Shown piece by piece: positions 1 through 12,650 of a DNA stretch of 64,000 bases. The DNA is from Lampris incognitus. Lineage: Eukaryota > Chordata > Actinopteri > Lampriformes > Lampridae. The stretch spans positions 31,879,090 through 31,943,089 of the forward strand of contig NC_079217.1 of NCBI RefSeq assembly GCF_029633865.1, in the 5' to 3' direction. The translations under genes and the position numbers were made by a program. The stretch's first letter is position 1, and each line of letters opens with the position of its first letter. The notes below the pieces were generated by a model, which worked only from the letters and a program-made list of their open reading frames with translations, made no database searches and was not told where the DNA came from.

Positions 1-1041
<1,041 letters not shown>

Positions 1042-1043
1042 TA

Positions 1044-3321
1044 CCTTGAAGTTCACATGCCCACAACGTGAGCTAATGCAGAACTGCATCGAGCTAGCTA
1101 GTTCAACCCTCTAAAAAAAAAATTCTACTAAAAAGTGAAACAAAACAAAAATGAGTGGGGGAGCCGGACCTAGCAAGAAACAAAAAACGTACCATTTCCA
1201 TGTGGAATGGGAGGAGGACTTTTTTTCACCATGTCTTATTCCAAATGCGTTTGTCTCATCTGTCAGTCTAGCATTGCTATCCCAAAGAAAGGAAATGTGG
1301 AGAGGCACTTTCGAACTGTTCATAAAAACTATGACAATGACTTCCCTCCGAAAAGCGAGCTGAGAAAGAGAAAGGTGAGGGAACTAAAATCACAGTTAAT
1401 CGCCCAGCAGTCACTTTTCACACAGCCGAATTCAAAGGCAAAGGCAGCCACCGAAGCATCTTTACGGGTGAGTCACTCCATCATTAAGCATAAGAAAGCC
1501 TTCCAAGATGGAGAGATGATGAAAGAGGCCTTCCTTGAGGCAGCAGATTCGTTGTTTCGGGACTTTAAAAACAAATCAGAAATAATATCTTCAATCACAG
1601 CTCTCCAGTTATCAAGAAATTCTGTCACAAGGCACTGTGAAGTGATGGGCGATGATTTGACACAGCAGCTTTGGAGGGACATCGTGGACTGCGAGTGTTT
1701 CTCACTATCATTTGGATGAGTCTACGGACATAAGTGATACGGCCCAATTGTGCATTTTCATTTGCATGGTGTTTCAAGATATGACCGCAAAAGAGGAGTT
1801 GTTAACAATACTACCCATGAAGGAACACACTCGGGGAGAGGACATTTTTCAGATCTTCAAAAACTTTGTGGATAAAATCCAGCTCCCAGTGTGTAAACTG
1901 GTGTCAATCACCACGGACGGTGCGCCTGCTATGGTGGGCCGCTCGAATGGATTTATTGCCAAGTGCAGGGAGGACGATGCTTTCCCTGACTTCCTTAATT
2001 ACCATTGCATAATACACCAACAAGCATTATGCGCAAAAATGCTAAACATGAAAGAGATCATGGATGTGGCAACCAAAATCGCCTGTTCTATTCGAGCGAG
2101 GTCTCTTCAAAGACGGTTGTTTCGTACACATTTGGACGAGGCCGACTGTAAGTACTCTGACCTCTTGCTACACACTGACGTGAGAAGGCTTAGTAGAGGG
2201 AGATTCTTGCAGAGATTTCGAGAGCTCTGTCCGGAGATTAAGGAGTTTCTCCTTATCACTAAACATGCGGAACACAAGCAACTTAATGACAATCAGTAGC
2301 TGCTAGACTTGGCGTTTTTAACTGATTGAACCAACATATTGAACGAGCTTAATTTAGAGCTGCAAGGAAAAGACACAAGCGTGGTAAATATGATAAGCTC
2401 AGTTAACGCTTTCAAACGGAAAATGCAACTTCTGTCCTCAAAGTTGCAGCGCCGTGATTTGGGAAACTTCCAAAACCTCGCAGCAGAGCTGGAGAAGCAA
2501 GGGAGGGTGTGTGCGCAACTTGACAGTGCACGCTACACAGAGCAGATTGAAAATGTCCGGTCAGACTTTGACAAACGGTTTCAAGACTTTGCTTTGCTTG
2601 AGCCAATCGCTACATTTATGTGCTACCCATTTGGGGAAGATACAGAGGTGGATTCCCTCGCCTCAAAAATGGCAACACTGTTTCACCTGAACTCGTCTGC
2701 AGTGGAGGATGAGATGCTGACAGTACAGGCTGACATTCAGCTTAAGTCCAGGGCGCATGGAGAGTTTTGGAACTTACTTACAGAGGACAAGTACCCAAAC
2801 ATGAGGAAATGCGCAACCTCCTTGACGGCATTATTCGGCTCTACTTATTTGTGTGAGTCAGCCTTTTCTCACATGAAGATTATCAAGTCCAAATACCGTT
2901 CCACCATGACAGATGATCATTTGGAGGCCCGCTTGAGGCTGGCTACCAGCAGCTACTGTCCGAACTATGCAACCCTGTCTGACTCCCTCCAGTGCAGGTC
3001 ATCCTCAGAGTAGAGAGGTAGAGATCACAAATCTATTTACCACAGCTGTAAAGGTTCATGCAGTGATGCAATTTCAAAATAGTGTAGTAGCAAATGCTTG
3101 GTATGATTATTGCCTGTGTAAGGTTCAATATAAATGCAAATCCATTGCAATACTGTATATGTAACACAACATGTATATAAATACACACACTGCATATAAA
3201 TGTTCATATATATGTAAAACATGTATTGAGTATTTTTATTATTATTTTTAATATGAGTAGATCATTTTGACCTGGTCATTTTAAAAGTAGCTCACGAGTC
3301 AAAAAATTGTGGGCACCCCTG
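1044..3321 (+). mobile_element. hAT-superfamily DNA transposon (Charlie-like)
   Basis: The right terminus reads inward as CAGGGGTGCCCACAA, a typical hAT/Charlie end, and finishes at 3321. A matching subterminal stretch (tgcccacaa then cgtgagcta, about 1058-1076) survives on the left, but the outermost left bases are missing where the Tc1 element abuts. No 8-bp target duplication can therefore be shown. The body is a degraded transposase. Confidence 0.75.
1151..3013 (+). pseudogene. hAT transposase relic, GTF2IRD2/ZBED5-like
   Basis: This resembles the hAT transposase domain found in vertebrate GTF2IRD2- and ZBED5-like proteins. A BED-type zinc finger lies near 1230-1330 (CLICQSS then NVERHFRTVH). 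It is followed by VSHSIIKHKKAF, the catalytic-region motif DESTDISDTAQL (1713-1748), TTDGAPAMVG, HCIIHQQALCAK and the C-terminal dimerisation block (FGSTYLCESAFSHMK, 2840-2880). Breaks visible: a frameshift in the T-run near 1219-1226, a second near 1712-1719, a TAG at 2297-2299 and a TGA shortly after. The start at 1151 (MSGGAGPSKK) is the likely original. It cannot encode a working transposase. Confidence 0.85.
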
Positions 3322-3329
3322 CATCAAGG

Positions 3330-3930
3330 TAATAAATGTGAGCTTTACTGTAACCTGTGGACTTATTGTATTTGGCTTTAAATAAACCAACAGCAATAGA
3401 GTTTACTTTTAATACAAAAGCAACCTTAACGTCTCCAGTAGTACATCATTCATTTCATAATGTCTCCTACCATTTAAAAGAGTAACTATGTAGGGGTTAG
3501 AAATCATAAGTTGTCTGTCATCTAGCATGTATGCTATGTTATATATATAATTCTGCACAATCTACGATATTTGCATGTGTTCAGTGATGTCAGATGAATG
3601 CGTACAGACCATACAGACAAAAGAAAAACAGCAACAGTAGATCAGGGGCCTCAACATTTATTCCAATTACAGCGTCCAACTTAAAAGTTGCAGTAGCCAG
3701 AGTCACTAGGACACAAATATGGCGACGGGCCTTTCTTAAGTGACGTATTTGGTATCCATGACTATACGGAGATAACTAATAGGGCTCCTCACTGATTACG
3801 TCACACAATTTTCATGCAGTGCAGCTTGGGATCGAAAAGCGGACAAACAAGCCTAACAACCACACGCAACACGCCTTGGTTTCATACGTTTCAACACAAG
3901 AATTGAGCGAACTAGAAGAATTTCTTTGTT
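3330..3930. other. Non-coding interval
   Basis: The stretch is AT-rich with no credible coding frame. A short sequence at 3641-3655 (atcaggggcctcaac) looks like a transposon terminus, but I found no inverted partner. Host regulatory function cannot be judged. Confidence 0.5.
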
Positions 3931-4933
3931 TTAATTCCGTGAGTGGTTTATTTCAGCAATTTGGAAGGAACATATGAATACAAGAGTCTCACTTAAGTCA
4001 TACATGTAGGCAATGGTTTTAACGTTGAAGTCCCTCCGCAGCCTTATCAGGGTGATGAATAGCTGCTCCTTAAATGGTATATTTTGTGGGGCACCAACCA
4101 AATCCTTCCCTGTCTTTGTCGCCATTTTCTTTTCCATTCCATTAATTTAGTTCATACTTAGCCTGTCCAAGGAAACTGAACAGTGCATTAAATTGTAAGG
4201 AATCAAGGCCAGGAAAATATTTACATTTCTTGTCATCTGCAATTATGCGATCACGCGACATCAAATTAACTCTGCTGGAACTAGAGTATTTTGCATTTGT
4301 TCCTTCTGTTATGAACTGATTTCTGTATACCATACTTTCAACTTTGGCTCTAAGAGTATACTTGCAATAGATGGTCTGTGTAGACGTATCCTGAAAGGGA
4401 TAGCAAGCATCACCCTCACAGTTGTCAGCCCTGACTAATATGGAATTAGATTCTTCAATTTGCAATCCTTCTGTTGAAACACGGTCAGTAGTAATTACTT
4501 CAGGCTCAATTCGTTCCTTTTTTACATTAGTAGGGCCCACAATACAGCTTTCTCAGGCTTGCTTTGTTCTTAATCGTTTTGTTGCACGAAGAGCATGATC
4601 CTCCATTTCTTTATCGGTAAGAGTGGCAAGAATAGGGTCAGGATGGTCCTCCGTATGACCCTTCGACCCCAATAAATGTAAACTGCATATGTAAGTGTCT
4701 TTCTTAATTTCCGAAAGACGACAGAAGTCTTTCCTTCCACATGCATGAAGCCACCTCTTTGCTTTTTCCGTCTTCTCCTGTTCGCGTTTCTTTTCCCACT
4801 CTGTTAGGCCATCTTTCACGGTTCCAGACTTTGGGAATCTCAAAAATTCTGTTCCTTGAGGCAGCCTTTCGTTATGTCGTAAATCCGATCTACAAGTTCC
4901 CCAGCAGCAATGCTTTGTGGTACCTTTTCTAGA
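3931..4933 (-). pseudogene. THAP-domain transposase relic (ISL2EU/Harbinger-like)
   Basis: It reads on the minus strand from 4933. The first piece has a THAP zinc-finger pattern: a CCWGTC cluster near 4890, a mid-domain Trp and Cys, then CSLH (C-x2-H) near 4690. It is preceded in frame by a TAA at 4934-4936, so the start is lost. One TGA at about 4550 interrupts the same frame before MGPTNVKKERIEPE. The chain continues to CKYFPGLDSLQFNALFSFL near 4190, then ends at a TAA plus frameshift near 4142. The next piece carries a helix-turn-helix of the HTH_Tnp_4 kind (EQLFITLIRLRRDFNVKTIAYMYDLSETLV). The DDE nuclease that should follow is absent. THAP plus HTH plus DDE_Tnp_4 is the known layout of fish ISL2EU elements; that name is an inference. 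Confidence 0.7.
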
Positions 4934-5098
4934 TTATTTGGCTCCCTCTATTACAAGGTTACCAGCCATCGCAAACATAAATCTTCAAGACCACTTTCGC
5001 ACACTACGAAACGAAGAGCAGTTTGTCCGCAAAGTTTGTCCATGATTCAATGCGTGCTCAGGCCTGTTCTATTTTTAGACTCATAATGATTCGCCAAT

Positions 5099-5185
5099 AT
5101 CTTGATTGATGTTGAATCTTACTAATACAGGACTAATGCAGACTTTGCCTCTTAATGGTTAGTCAGATTCGATGTCAATCAAGAT
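5099..5185. repeat. Imperfect inverted repeat, 21-nt arms
   Basis: Arm 5099-5119 (atcttgattgatgttgaatct) and arm 5165-5185 are complementary at 19 of 21 positions, and pairing extends inward through tactaat/gactaac. It could be the end of a small non-autonomous transposon or a stem-loop. It lies upstream of the THAP relic and no target duplication was found. Confidence 0.55.
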
Positions 5186-5429
5186 GTGAACACAAGGGAC
5201 TGCCGATTTTTATTTCATTTTTTTCAAAATCTAACTCCATTTTTCAAAATCATCTTGATCGCGACTGACTGGTTGGGTACCCCAGGTCTAAGGAAAGATT
5301 TAAAAGTGCCTAAGGCTAAAATCATAAAGAAAATGAAACACATTTTAAACATACCATGATCATACAACACTGGGTGTTTCATCTCTGCTGTCTTTTTCTG
5401 TTTGGCTTCTTACTGGTCTGTCTTTCTTC

Positions 5430-8040
5430 TCATGCAGGTTTAAGGGTTGCTTCATTAAATATAAATGGGGGTAGAGATGCACAGAAAAGAGCCGTAATAA
5501 TAAGTAATCAAGCAGAAACGACTGGATGTGGTTTCTCTACAAGAAACACACAGTGACAGCACAAATGAAATAGACTTGGGGTTATGGTGGGCAGGGTAGC
5601 ATGCCCTTGGCCATGGGACATATTTTAGTACTGGAGTTGCCATTTTATTTTCTAATACCTTAAATGAAAACATGCCCAGCTCAGAGATTGTGAAGGGCAG
5701 AGTCCTTATGGTGATGCCTAACTAGTTTTATTAATGCTTATGCACCAAACCAAGGCTCTGAGCATGAAGGTCTTTTTTGAAATATTGAAAGAAACATTAA
5801 GTGGTAGTGATCCAGGGGAGTGTATTGTATTGGGTGGAGACTGGAATTGTTGCACTGACTTTCCTTTAGATAGGACTGGAGAGGACCCACACCTTCAGTC
5901 ATCCTCTGTTTTGACTCATGTCTTAAAGAAGTCTGATTTGGTTGATGTGTGGAGGAGGAAACATCCTTCAGTTAGACAGTACACTTGGGTCAAAATATCA
6001 GATGGCAGAGTTAGTGAAGCTTGATTAGACAGGTTTTATGTATCTAGTTCTTTTACTGCTCGAGTTAATTGTCCGATCCACTCTCTTGCTTTTACAGACC
6101 ATCATTTATTTTAATGAAGCTGATTTTATCTCCCACTGGAAAATCAATTTTGTTTTGGCATTTTAACAGTAGAATATTACATGATTTTAATTTTTGTGAA
6201 AATTTTAAATTGTTATGGGATTATTGGAGAGCTAAGGAAGACAATTTTCTTTTTTTTTTACTCAGTGATGGGAGGTAGAAAAGCCCAAATTAGAGTGTTT
6301 TGCCAGCAATACACATGCAATTCCACAGCTAACATTAAGAGAGCTGTACGGGAGTTAGAAGAAGAGATAAGAGATCTGGAAGATGTTTCTCTCTCACAAA
6401 TTGATCAGCAGAATAATGATCTGTTACACTGCAAAAGACAGCAGCTGAACCCCTTCCTGCAAGAGAGAGCTAAAGGAGCTTTAGTCCGAGCATGCTTCAC
6501 CAGACTCCAGGACATGGATGCACCAACCACTGTCTTCTTTAATTTAGAGAAGTCAGTGGCTCAAAAAAAAAAGAAGCACAAGTGGTGTGTCTCTCCCTGA
6601 TGGGAAGGTGACCACAGATTCAGCTGAGATGAGGAACCATGCAGTGGACTTTTGCATACACTTGTTCAGGGCAGACAGCTGTGATGTGGACTCTGCTGCG
6701 GAGCTTCTACAGGGCCTTCCTCAGCTTATTCTAGAAGAAGAGGACACATTAAGCTTCATGACTCTGTATGAACTGACTGCTACTGTGTCTCAGATGGCAT
6801 CAGACAAGGCTCCAGGAACAGATAGCTTACCACCCGACTTCTTAAACACTTCTGGAGTGTTTTGGGATAGGATCTTCTGGAAATCCTTAGTGTTTAAAAA
6901 GAAAAAAGAAAAAGACGCTGCCAGCTGCCTGTGGGCATGCATTTCTCTCTGCTGCCTAAGAAGGGAGATTTAGCCCATTTAAAAAACCGGAGACCGGTAG
7001 CTGTTTTATGCACAGACTATAAAATTATCTCCAAAGTCTATCAAACAGACAGAAAATATTTACTGAACTGTTGACTGATGCAGCTCAATCTTATTGTGTT
7101 CCAGACAGGTCGATGCTGGATAATTTATTTTTAATGAGATGTGTTTGATATCTATAAATTATATAATATAAATGTTGGTATTTTATCTATTGACCAATAG
7201 AAGGCTTTTGACTGTGTAGATCATGGTTTTCTTTTCTCTACATTGCAGGCTTTTGGTGTGGGGGAGGGGTTCCTGTCTTGAGTAAAGCTGTTGTATAGTG
7301 CTGCTTGTTGTGTAGTGAAGTTGGGGGGAGGGCTAAACTGTTCTGTGCCAGTTAGGAGAGGGATTAGGCAGGGCTGCCCCATCTCAGGCCAGCTGTACAG
7401 CATTACCATTGAGCCTCTCCTGTACAGATTGAGGAGCAGGCTGAGGGGTCTCTTTGCCAGAGCTAGCTCAAAACCCTCCTGTTGTTGAATCAGCATATGT
7501 TGATTATGTTAATGTGTTTGTCCAGGGAGAGAGAGATGTCCATGAATTTAAAGAAAGCCTGGTCCTATATGAAAAAGTGTCTTCAGCCAAGGTTAACTGG
7601 GGAAAAAGCGAGGCTTGTTTGGAGGGTCAGTGAGGCTTGGGGGGCACTCCTGGTCTTCATGGGAACCTTAGGTGGGGCAAAAGAGATATTAAACTCATAG
7701 GAGTATACTTAGGAAGTGAGGGCTTTCAGAGGCAGAACTGGGAGGGACTGCTGGAGAAGGTGGAAGCCAAATTGTCTAAATGGAAATGGTTGCTGCCCCA
7801 GCTGTCCTACAGGGGAAGAGCTCTGATTGCCTGGTTGCCTCATCTCTATGGCACAGACTCCTTGTTTTAGTGCCACTGCGAGGCCTTGTGGAAGAGATGC
7901 AGAGGCTCCTTGGGATTTTTTTTTCTGGTCTGGTCAGCACTGAATGAGAGCTTTGGCCCTGTATCTCTCTTTGGCAGAGGGAAGATGGTGACTAATGCGT
8001 TGGCATTGTGTTTACTGCCAGAAGCGCTGTCATCAATTGA
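5430..8040 (+). pseudogene. Tx1/L1-clade LINE ORF2 relic
   Basis: This is a degraded non-LTR retrotransposon ORF2 on the plus strand. The apurinic endonuclease begins with GLRVASLNINGGRDAQKRA (5440-5500) and continues with GGDWNCCTDFPLDR (5830-5875) and VDVWRRKHPSVRQYTW. The reverse transcriptase has MASDKAPGTDSLPPDF (6795-6840), PKKGDLAHLKNRRPVAVLCTDYK (6958-7022), KAFDCVDH (7203-7226) and RRGIRQGCPISGQLYSI (7345-7400). The catalytic box near 7495-7520 reads YVDYVNVF where an active enzyme has Y/FADD, so both metal-binding positions are compromised. Several stops and frameshifts occur. The N-terminal ORF1 and an obvious 3' tail were not found. Confidence 0.85.
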
Positions 8041-9213
8041 AATTTGTATCTAGTTTTTAGCCACAGTTTTACACTACTTTTAACTTTTAACAACTTTTAA
8101 TTGATTTTATGGTTTGCCTGTACTATTTTCTGGATTTTATCCAATCATCAGTTGTTGCATGGACTTGATCGCACTGGAGTCTCCGACTCCATTGTGCTTG
8201 CGTTGTATGTGGTGAGAACTGTATGGATTCGGCCCTCTGCCGTGGCCGTAATTGGTAGTGTGTCTCTCTGTCGCTCTCTGTCTCTCTCTAGCTGTAACAC
8301 AGCTGTCAATTAAAAGCAGATATGTGTACATTATGAGCCCTGATGGAAACTTTCCTGAAACTGCATTATTACAAAGTGTCTATCATCAGTTAAACTGGGT
8401 TCAGTGTCTGTCCAAATGTAAATTTAAAAAAAAATGCCCATTTGTATAAATGACAGTTAATTGTGCACATTCAACATTTTATTTTGAACTATTTTGACTA
8501 TCTGGTGTAAGTGAAAAATCTTAATTACAAATCTTGTAAATATGATGGTAAAACACACCTACCACTCTACTAGCAAAATACATGCCTTTACTGGCTCATT
8601 TCATTTCCTGTTAGACGATGTTCATTGAAATACCTTGAGATAATTAATCTGGAAATCCGTACTTTTCTGAAGAGTTCAAAACAATTTGTTGGAAACTTTG
8701 TTCAACAAATCCAGTTGGGTTAAAGAGCAAAGAAGAAATTGTTTCCCACCTTCTATCACAGCAATCTCTCATTGCCAAGAAAAGCTTGTTCAGGTCCACC
8801 CGACGGATCAATGGCTGGTGAAATATCCTGCTGATCCTAGGCTGCTCTATATATCTATTTTTTTAAAGCGCAGAGACAGGCAATGTTGCCAGATTTCTCC
8901 TAAAAAAACAAGCCAAGGACACCACTATAATACACATTGTCAGACATTTGAGGCAACTGCCAAGTTGGAAAAAAACAACAAAGGGGGAGCCTAAAGTAGA
9001 TAGACACACCACAAAGAGAGGAGGAATAAAGACTTGTCTGATAGGAAAGGCCAACTTGGACATTACTTTGGGGGATGTATTCTCTCTTAATGAGGCAGGC
9101 GTTGGCACTGGTACTGTGATTACTTTGCAAAGGCGGATTTATACAAATCTGCATGGAAAAAATGCAGAGACACTGTGGGAAGAACAGTATACTTTTCAAG
9201 TTATGTTGTCATA
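8041..9213. other. Non-coding interval
   Basis: No protein family is recognised in the open frames here, which are short and lack composition bias. A pyrimidine-rich patch (8258-8292) is the only local structure seen. It may contain the untranslated end of the preceding LINE. Confidence 0.4.
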
Positions 9214-9594
9214 TACACTACCGTTCAAAAGTTTGGGATCACCCAAACAATTTTGTGTTTTCCATGAAAAGTCACACTTATTCACCACCATATGTTGTGA
9301 AATGAATAGAAAATAGAGTCAAGACATTGACAAGGTTAGAAATAATGATTTGTATTTGAAATAAGATTTTTTTTACATCAAACTTTGCTTTCGTCAAAGA
9401 ATCCTCCATTTGCAGCAATTACAGCATTGCAGACCTTTGGCATTCTAGCTGTTAATTTGTTGAGGTAATCTGGAGAAATTGCACCCCACGCTTCCAGAAG
9501 CAGCTCCCACAAGTTGGATTGGTTGGATGGGCACTTCTTTGAGCAGATTGAGTTTCTGGAGCATCACATTTGTGGGGTCAATTAAACGCTCAAA

Positions 9595-9882
9595 ATGGCC
9601 AGAAAAAGAGAACTTTCATCTGAAACTCGACAGTCTATTCTTGTTCTTAGAAATGAAGGCTATTCCATGCGAGAAATTGCTAAGAAATTGAAGATTTCCT
9701 ACACCGGTGTGTACTACTCCCTTCAGAGGACAGCACAAACAGGCTCTAACCAGAGTAGAAAAAGAAGTGGGAGGCCGCGTTGCACAACTGAGCAAGAAGA
9801 TAAGTACATTAGAGTCTCTAGTTTGAGAAACAGACGCCTCACAGGTCCCCAACTGGCATCTTCATTAAATAGTACCTGTTAG
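9595..9882 (+). CDS. Truncated Tc1 transposase, DNA-binding region only
   Basis: This 95-residue frame starts at the family's natural initiator (MARKRELSSETRQ). Residues 1-53 form the first helix-turn-helix (paired-like PAI subdomain). GRPR at about 60 is the minor-groove hook, and the rest is the beginning of the second helix-turn-helix, ending at ASSLNSTC and a stop created by the loop/right-arm junction. No DDE residues remain, so it cannot cut DNA. If translated, it could only bind the terminal repeats. An antisense partner starts at 10033 in the other arm. Expression is unproven. Confidence 0.6.
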   Translation: MARKRELSSETRQSILVLRNEGYSMREIAKKLKISYTGVYYSLQRTAQTGSNQSRKRSGRPRCTTEQEDKYIRVSSLRNRRLTGPQLASSLNSTC

Positions 9883-10033
9883 AGCCTGTTTGTGCTGTCC
9901 TCTGAAGGGAGTAGTACACACCGGTGTAGGAAATCTTCAATTTCTTAGCAATTTCTCGCATGGAATAGCCTTCATTTCTAAGAACAAGAATAGACTGTCG
10001 AGTTTCAGATGAAAGTTCTCTTTTTCTGGCCAT
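9839..10033 (-). CDS. Antisense partner of the truncated transposase
   Basis: This 64-residue frame in the right arm starts with the same initiator and the same first 52 residues as the plus-strand frame. It then runs into the loop in the antisense direction and ends RYYLMKMPVGDL. It has only the first helix-turn-helix, without the GRPR hook. It is best seen as a by-product of the palindrome, but the two opposed copies could give double-stranded RNA. Confidence 0.4.
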   Translation of the reverse strand: MARKRELSSETRQSILVLRNEGYSMREIAKKLKISYTGVYYSLQRTAQTGSNRYYLMKMPVGDL

Positions 10034-10426
10034 TTTGAGCGTTTAATTGACCCCACAAATGTGATGCTCCAGAAACTCAATCTGCTCAAAGAAGTGCCCA
10101 TCCAACCAATCCAACTTGTGGGAGCTGCTTCTGGAAGCGTGGGGTGCAATTTCTCCAGATTACCTCAACAAATTAACAGCTAGAATGCCAAAGGTCTGCA
10201 ATGCTGTAATTGCTGCAAATGGAGGATTCTTTGACGAAAGCAAAGTTTGATGTAAAAAAAATCTTATTTCAAATACAAATCATTATTTCTAACCTTGTCA
10301 ATGTCTTGACTCTATTTTCTATTCATTTCACAACATATGGTGGTGAATAAGTGTGACTTTTCATGGAAAACACAAAATTGTTTGGGTGATCCCAAACTTT
10401 TGAACGGTAGTGTATGTAGCTATATA

Positions 10427-12067
10427 CAGTGCATCCGGAAAGTATTCACACCCCTTCACTTTCCCCACATTTTGTTATGTAACTTACAGCCTTATTCCAA
10501 AATGGATTAAATTACTTTTTTTTCTCATCAATCTACACACAATACCCCATAATGACAAAGTGAAAAAGGTTTTGTAGAAATTTTTGCAAATTTATTAAAA
10601 AATAAAAAACTGAAATATTGCATGTACATAAGTATTCACACCCTTTGCTATGACACTCAAAATTGAGCTCAGGTTCCTTCTGTTTCCACTGATCATCCTT
10701 GAGATGTTTCTACATCTTGATTGGAGTCCACTTGTAGTAAATTCAATTGATTGGACATGATTTGCGAAGGCACACACCTGTCTATATAAGGTCCCACTGT
10801 TGACAGTGCATGTCAGAGCAGAAACCAAGCCATGAAGTCAAAGGAATTGTCTGTGGACCTCCGAGACAGGATTGTATTGAGGCACAGATCTGGGAAAGGG
10901 TACAAAAAAATTTCTACAGCTTTGAAGGTCCCGAAGAGCACAGTGGTCTCCATCATTCATAAATTGAAGAAGTTTGGATCCACCAGGACTCTTCCTAGAG
11001 CTGGCCGCCTAGCCAAACTGAGCAATCGGGGGAGAAGGGCCTTGGTCAGGGAGGTGACCAAGAACCAGATGGTCACTCTGACAGAGCTCCAGCATTCCTC
11101 TGTGGAGATGGGAGAACCTTCCAGAAGGACAACCATCTCTGCAGCACTCCACCAATCAGGCCTTTATGGTAGAGTGGCCAGACAGAAGCCTCTGCTCAGT
11201 AAAAGGCACATGACAGCCCGTTTGGAGTTTGCCAGAAAGCACCTAAAGGACTCTCAGACCATGAGAAACAAGATTCTCTGGTCTGATGAAACCAAGATTG
11301 AACTCTTTGGCCTGAATGCCAAATGTCACGTCTGGAGGAAACCAGGCACCTCTCATCACCTTGCTAATACCATCCCTACAGTGAAGCATGGTGGTGGCAG
11401 CATCATGCTGTGGGGATGTTCTTCAGCGGCAGGAACTGGGAGACTAGTCAGGATCGAGGGAAAGATGAATGGAGCAAAGTACAGAGAGATCCTTGGTGAA
11501 AACTTGCTCCAGAGCGCTCAGGACCTCAGACTGGGGTGAAGGTTTACCTTTCAACACGACAACAACCCTAAGCACACAGCCAAGACAACAAAGGAGTGGC
11601 TTCGGGACAAGTCTGTGAATGTCCTTGAGTGGCCCAGCCAGAGCCCAGACTTGAACCTCATTGAACATCTCTGGAAAGACCTGAAAATAGCTGTGCAGCG
11701 AAGCTCCCCATCTAACCTTACAGAGCTCGAGAGGATCTGCAGAGAAGAATGGGAGAAATACCCCAAATATAGGTGTGCCAAGCTTGTAGCTTCATACCCA
11801 AGAAGACTTGAGGCTGTAATCGCTGTCAAGGGTGCCTCAACCAAGTACTGAGTAAAGAGTGTGAATACCTACGTACATGCAATATTTCAGTTTTTTATTT
11901 TTAATAAATTTGCAAAAATTTCTACAAAACCTTTTTTGCTTTGTCATTATGGGGTATTATATGTAGATTGATGAGAAAAAAAAAGGAATTTAATCCATTT
12001 TGGAATAAGGCTGTAACAACAAAATGTGGGGAAAGTGAAGGGGTGTGAATACTTTCCGGATGCACTG
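10427..12067 (+). mobile_element. Tc1/mariner element, family 2, copy D
   Basis: A terminal repeat of about 200 bp starts CAGTGCATCCGGAAAG at 10427, after TA at 10425-10426. Its inverse ends at 12067. The element begins only 14 bp after fold-back copy A ends. The right TA is not visible because the end runs straight into a GATA repeat. A sister copy occupies 19382-21020. Confidence 0.93.
10832..11851 (+). pseudogene. Tc1 transposase with a single internal stop
   Basis: The frame runs from MKSKELSVDLRDRI to KGASTKY, the full 340-codon length of the family. A paired-like DNA-binding region lies at residues 1-110, the first catalytic Asp in [12 protein letters not shown] near 152, the second in [12 protein letters not shown] near 245, and Glu in [13 protein letters not shown] near 280. 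The only defect seen is TGA at 11537-11539 between LRLG and RFTF. The sister copy has CAA there. A CGA to TGA change would be typical CpG decay, though this is an inference. Start and stop match the family. Confidence 0.9.
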
Positions 12068-12226
<159 letters not shown>

Positions 12227-12239
12227 GTAGATCGTTTTG

Positions 12240-12399
12240 GGTTTTTTTTCCAGAAAACATCAATGGTGTTGATCAAAGTGCTCAACAAATGAGGAGCGGA
12301 ATATTAAGACAGATGTAGAAAAACACATAGATGAATGCATGACACACGAAACAGGCTTGTACTGCAATGTATTAACGTTTTTTCCTACATCTATCTTTA
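12240..12399. mobile_element. Palindromic Penelope-like terminal-repeat fragment
   Basis: The left half (12240-12328) is the minus-oriented end shared by the other Penelope-like copies here: the complement of attccgctcctcatttgttg then accattgatg. The right half (12329-12399) is plus-oriented and holds a degenerate hammerhead motif followed by ttttttcctacatct. The (TA)n(GA)n tract follows. Inverted terminal-repeat pieces at the 5' end are a known habit of Penelope-like elements. Confidence 0.6.
12328..12370 (+). ncRNA. Hammerhead ribozyme relic a
   Basis: The GAAAC core strand (12348-12352) and the GGCTTGTA-CTGCAATG cleavage/stem I strand are preserved. The first two bases of CTGATGA are changed, and stem II (atgca-tga-cacac) has lost three pairs by changes that look like CpG decay. 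It is predicted to be inactive. Confidence 0.55.
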
Positions 12400-12503
<104 letters not shown>

Positions 12504-12601
12504 AGGTTTTTTTCGGAAACCATCAATGGTGATGATAAAAGTGCTCAACAAATGAGTAGCGGAATATCAATACAGATGTAGGAAAAAAAAAACTTTTAAT
12601 A

Positions 12602-12650
12602 CATAGCAGCGCTTGTTTCGTGCATCGTGCACTCACCAGCTGCCAATGTG
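12602..12650 (-). ncRNA. Hammerhead ribozyme relic b
   Basis: On the minus strand: ggcag, CTGGTGAG, a perfect 5-bp stem II (gtgca-cga-tgcac) and GAAAC. The core has G in place of A at the fourth position of CTGATGA, and the cleavage strand is shortened (gcgctgctatg). It is recognisable but unlikely to cleave. Confidence 0.65.

Larger units (their letters stand above)
9216..10412. mobile_element. Tc1 fold-back element, copy A (1197 bp)
   Basis: The ends are CACTACCGTTC and its complement, flanked by TA (9214-9215, 10413-10414). Left arm 9216-9750 and right arm 9878-10412 are 535-bp inverted repeats in which I saw no mismatch. They enclose a 127-bp loop (9751-9877). Each arm is a chimera. The outer part is the 3' end of a Tc1 element, reading outward as the transposase C-terminus (LTARMPKVCNAVIAANGG then FFDESKV and stop). 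The inner part is the transposase 5' UTR and first codons reading inward. The catalytic domain is missing. Confidence 0.95.

Noticed and set aside
9479..9691. 70-codon frame starting MHPTLPEAAPTSW in the fold-back arms (also 9937-10149, 26487-26699, 26945-27157, 49593-49805, 50051-50263)
   Set aside because: Antisense of the transposase C-terminal region and 5' UTR; the genuine frames are on the other strand or phase.
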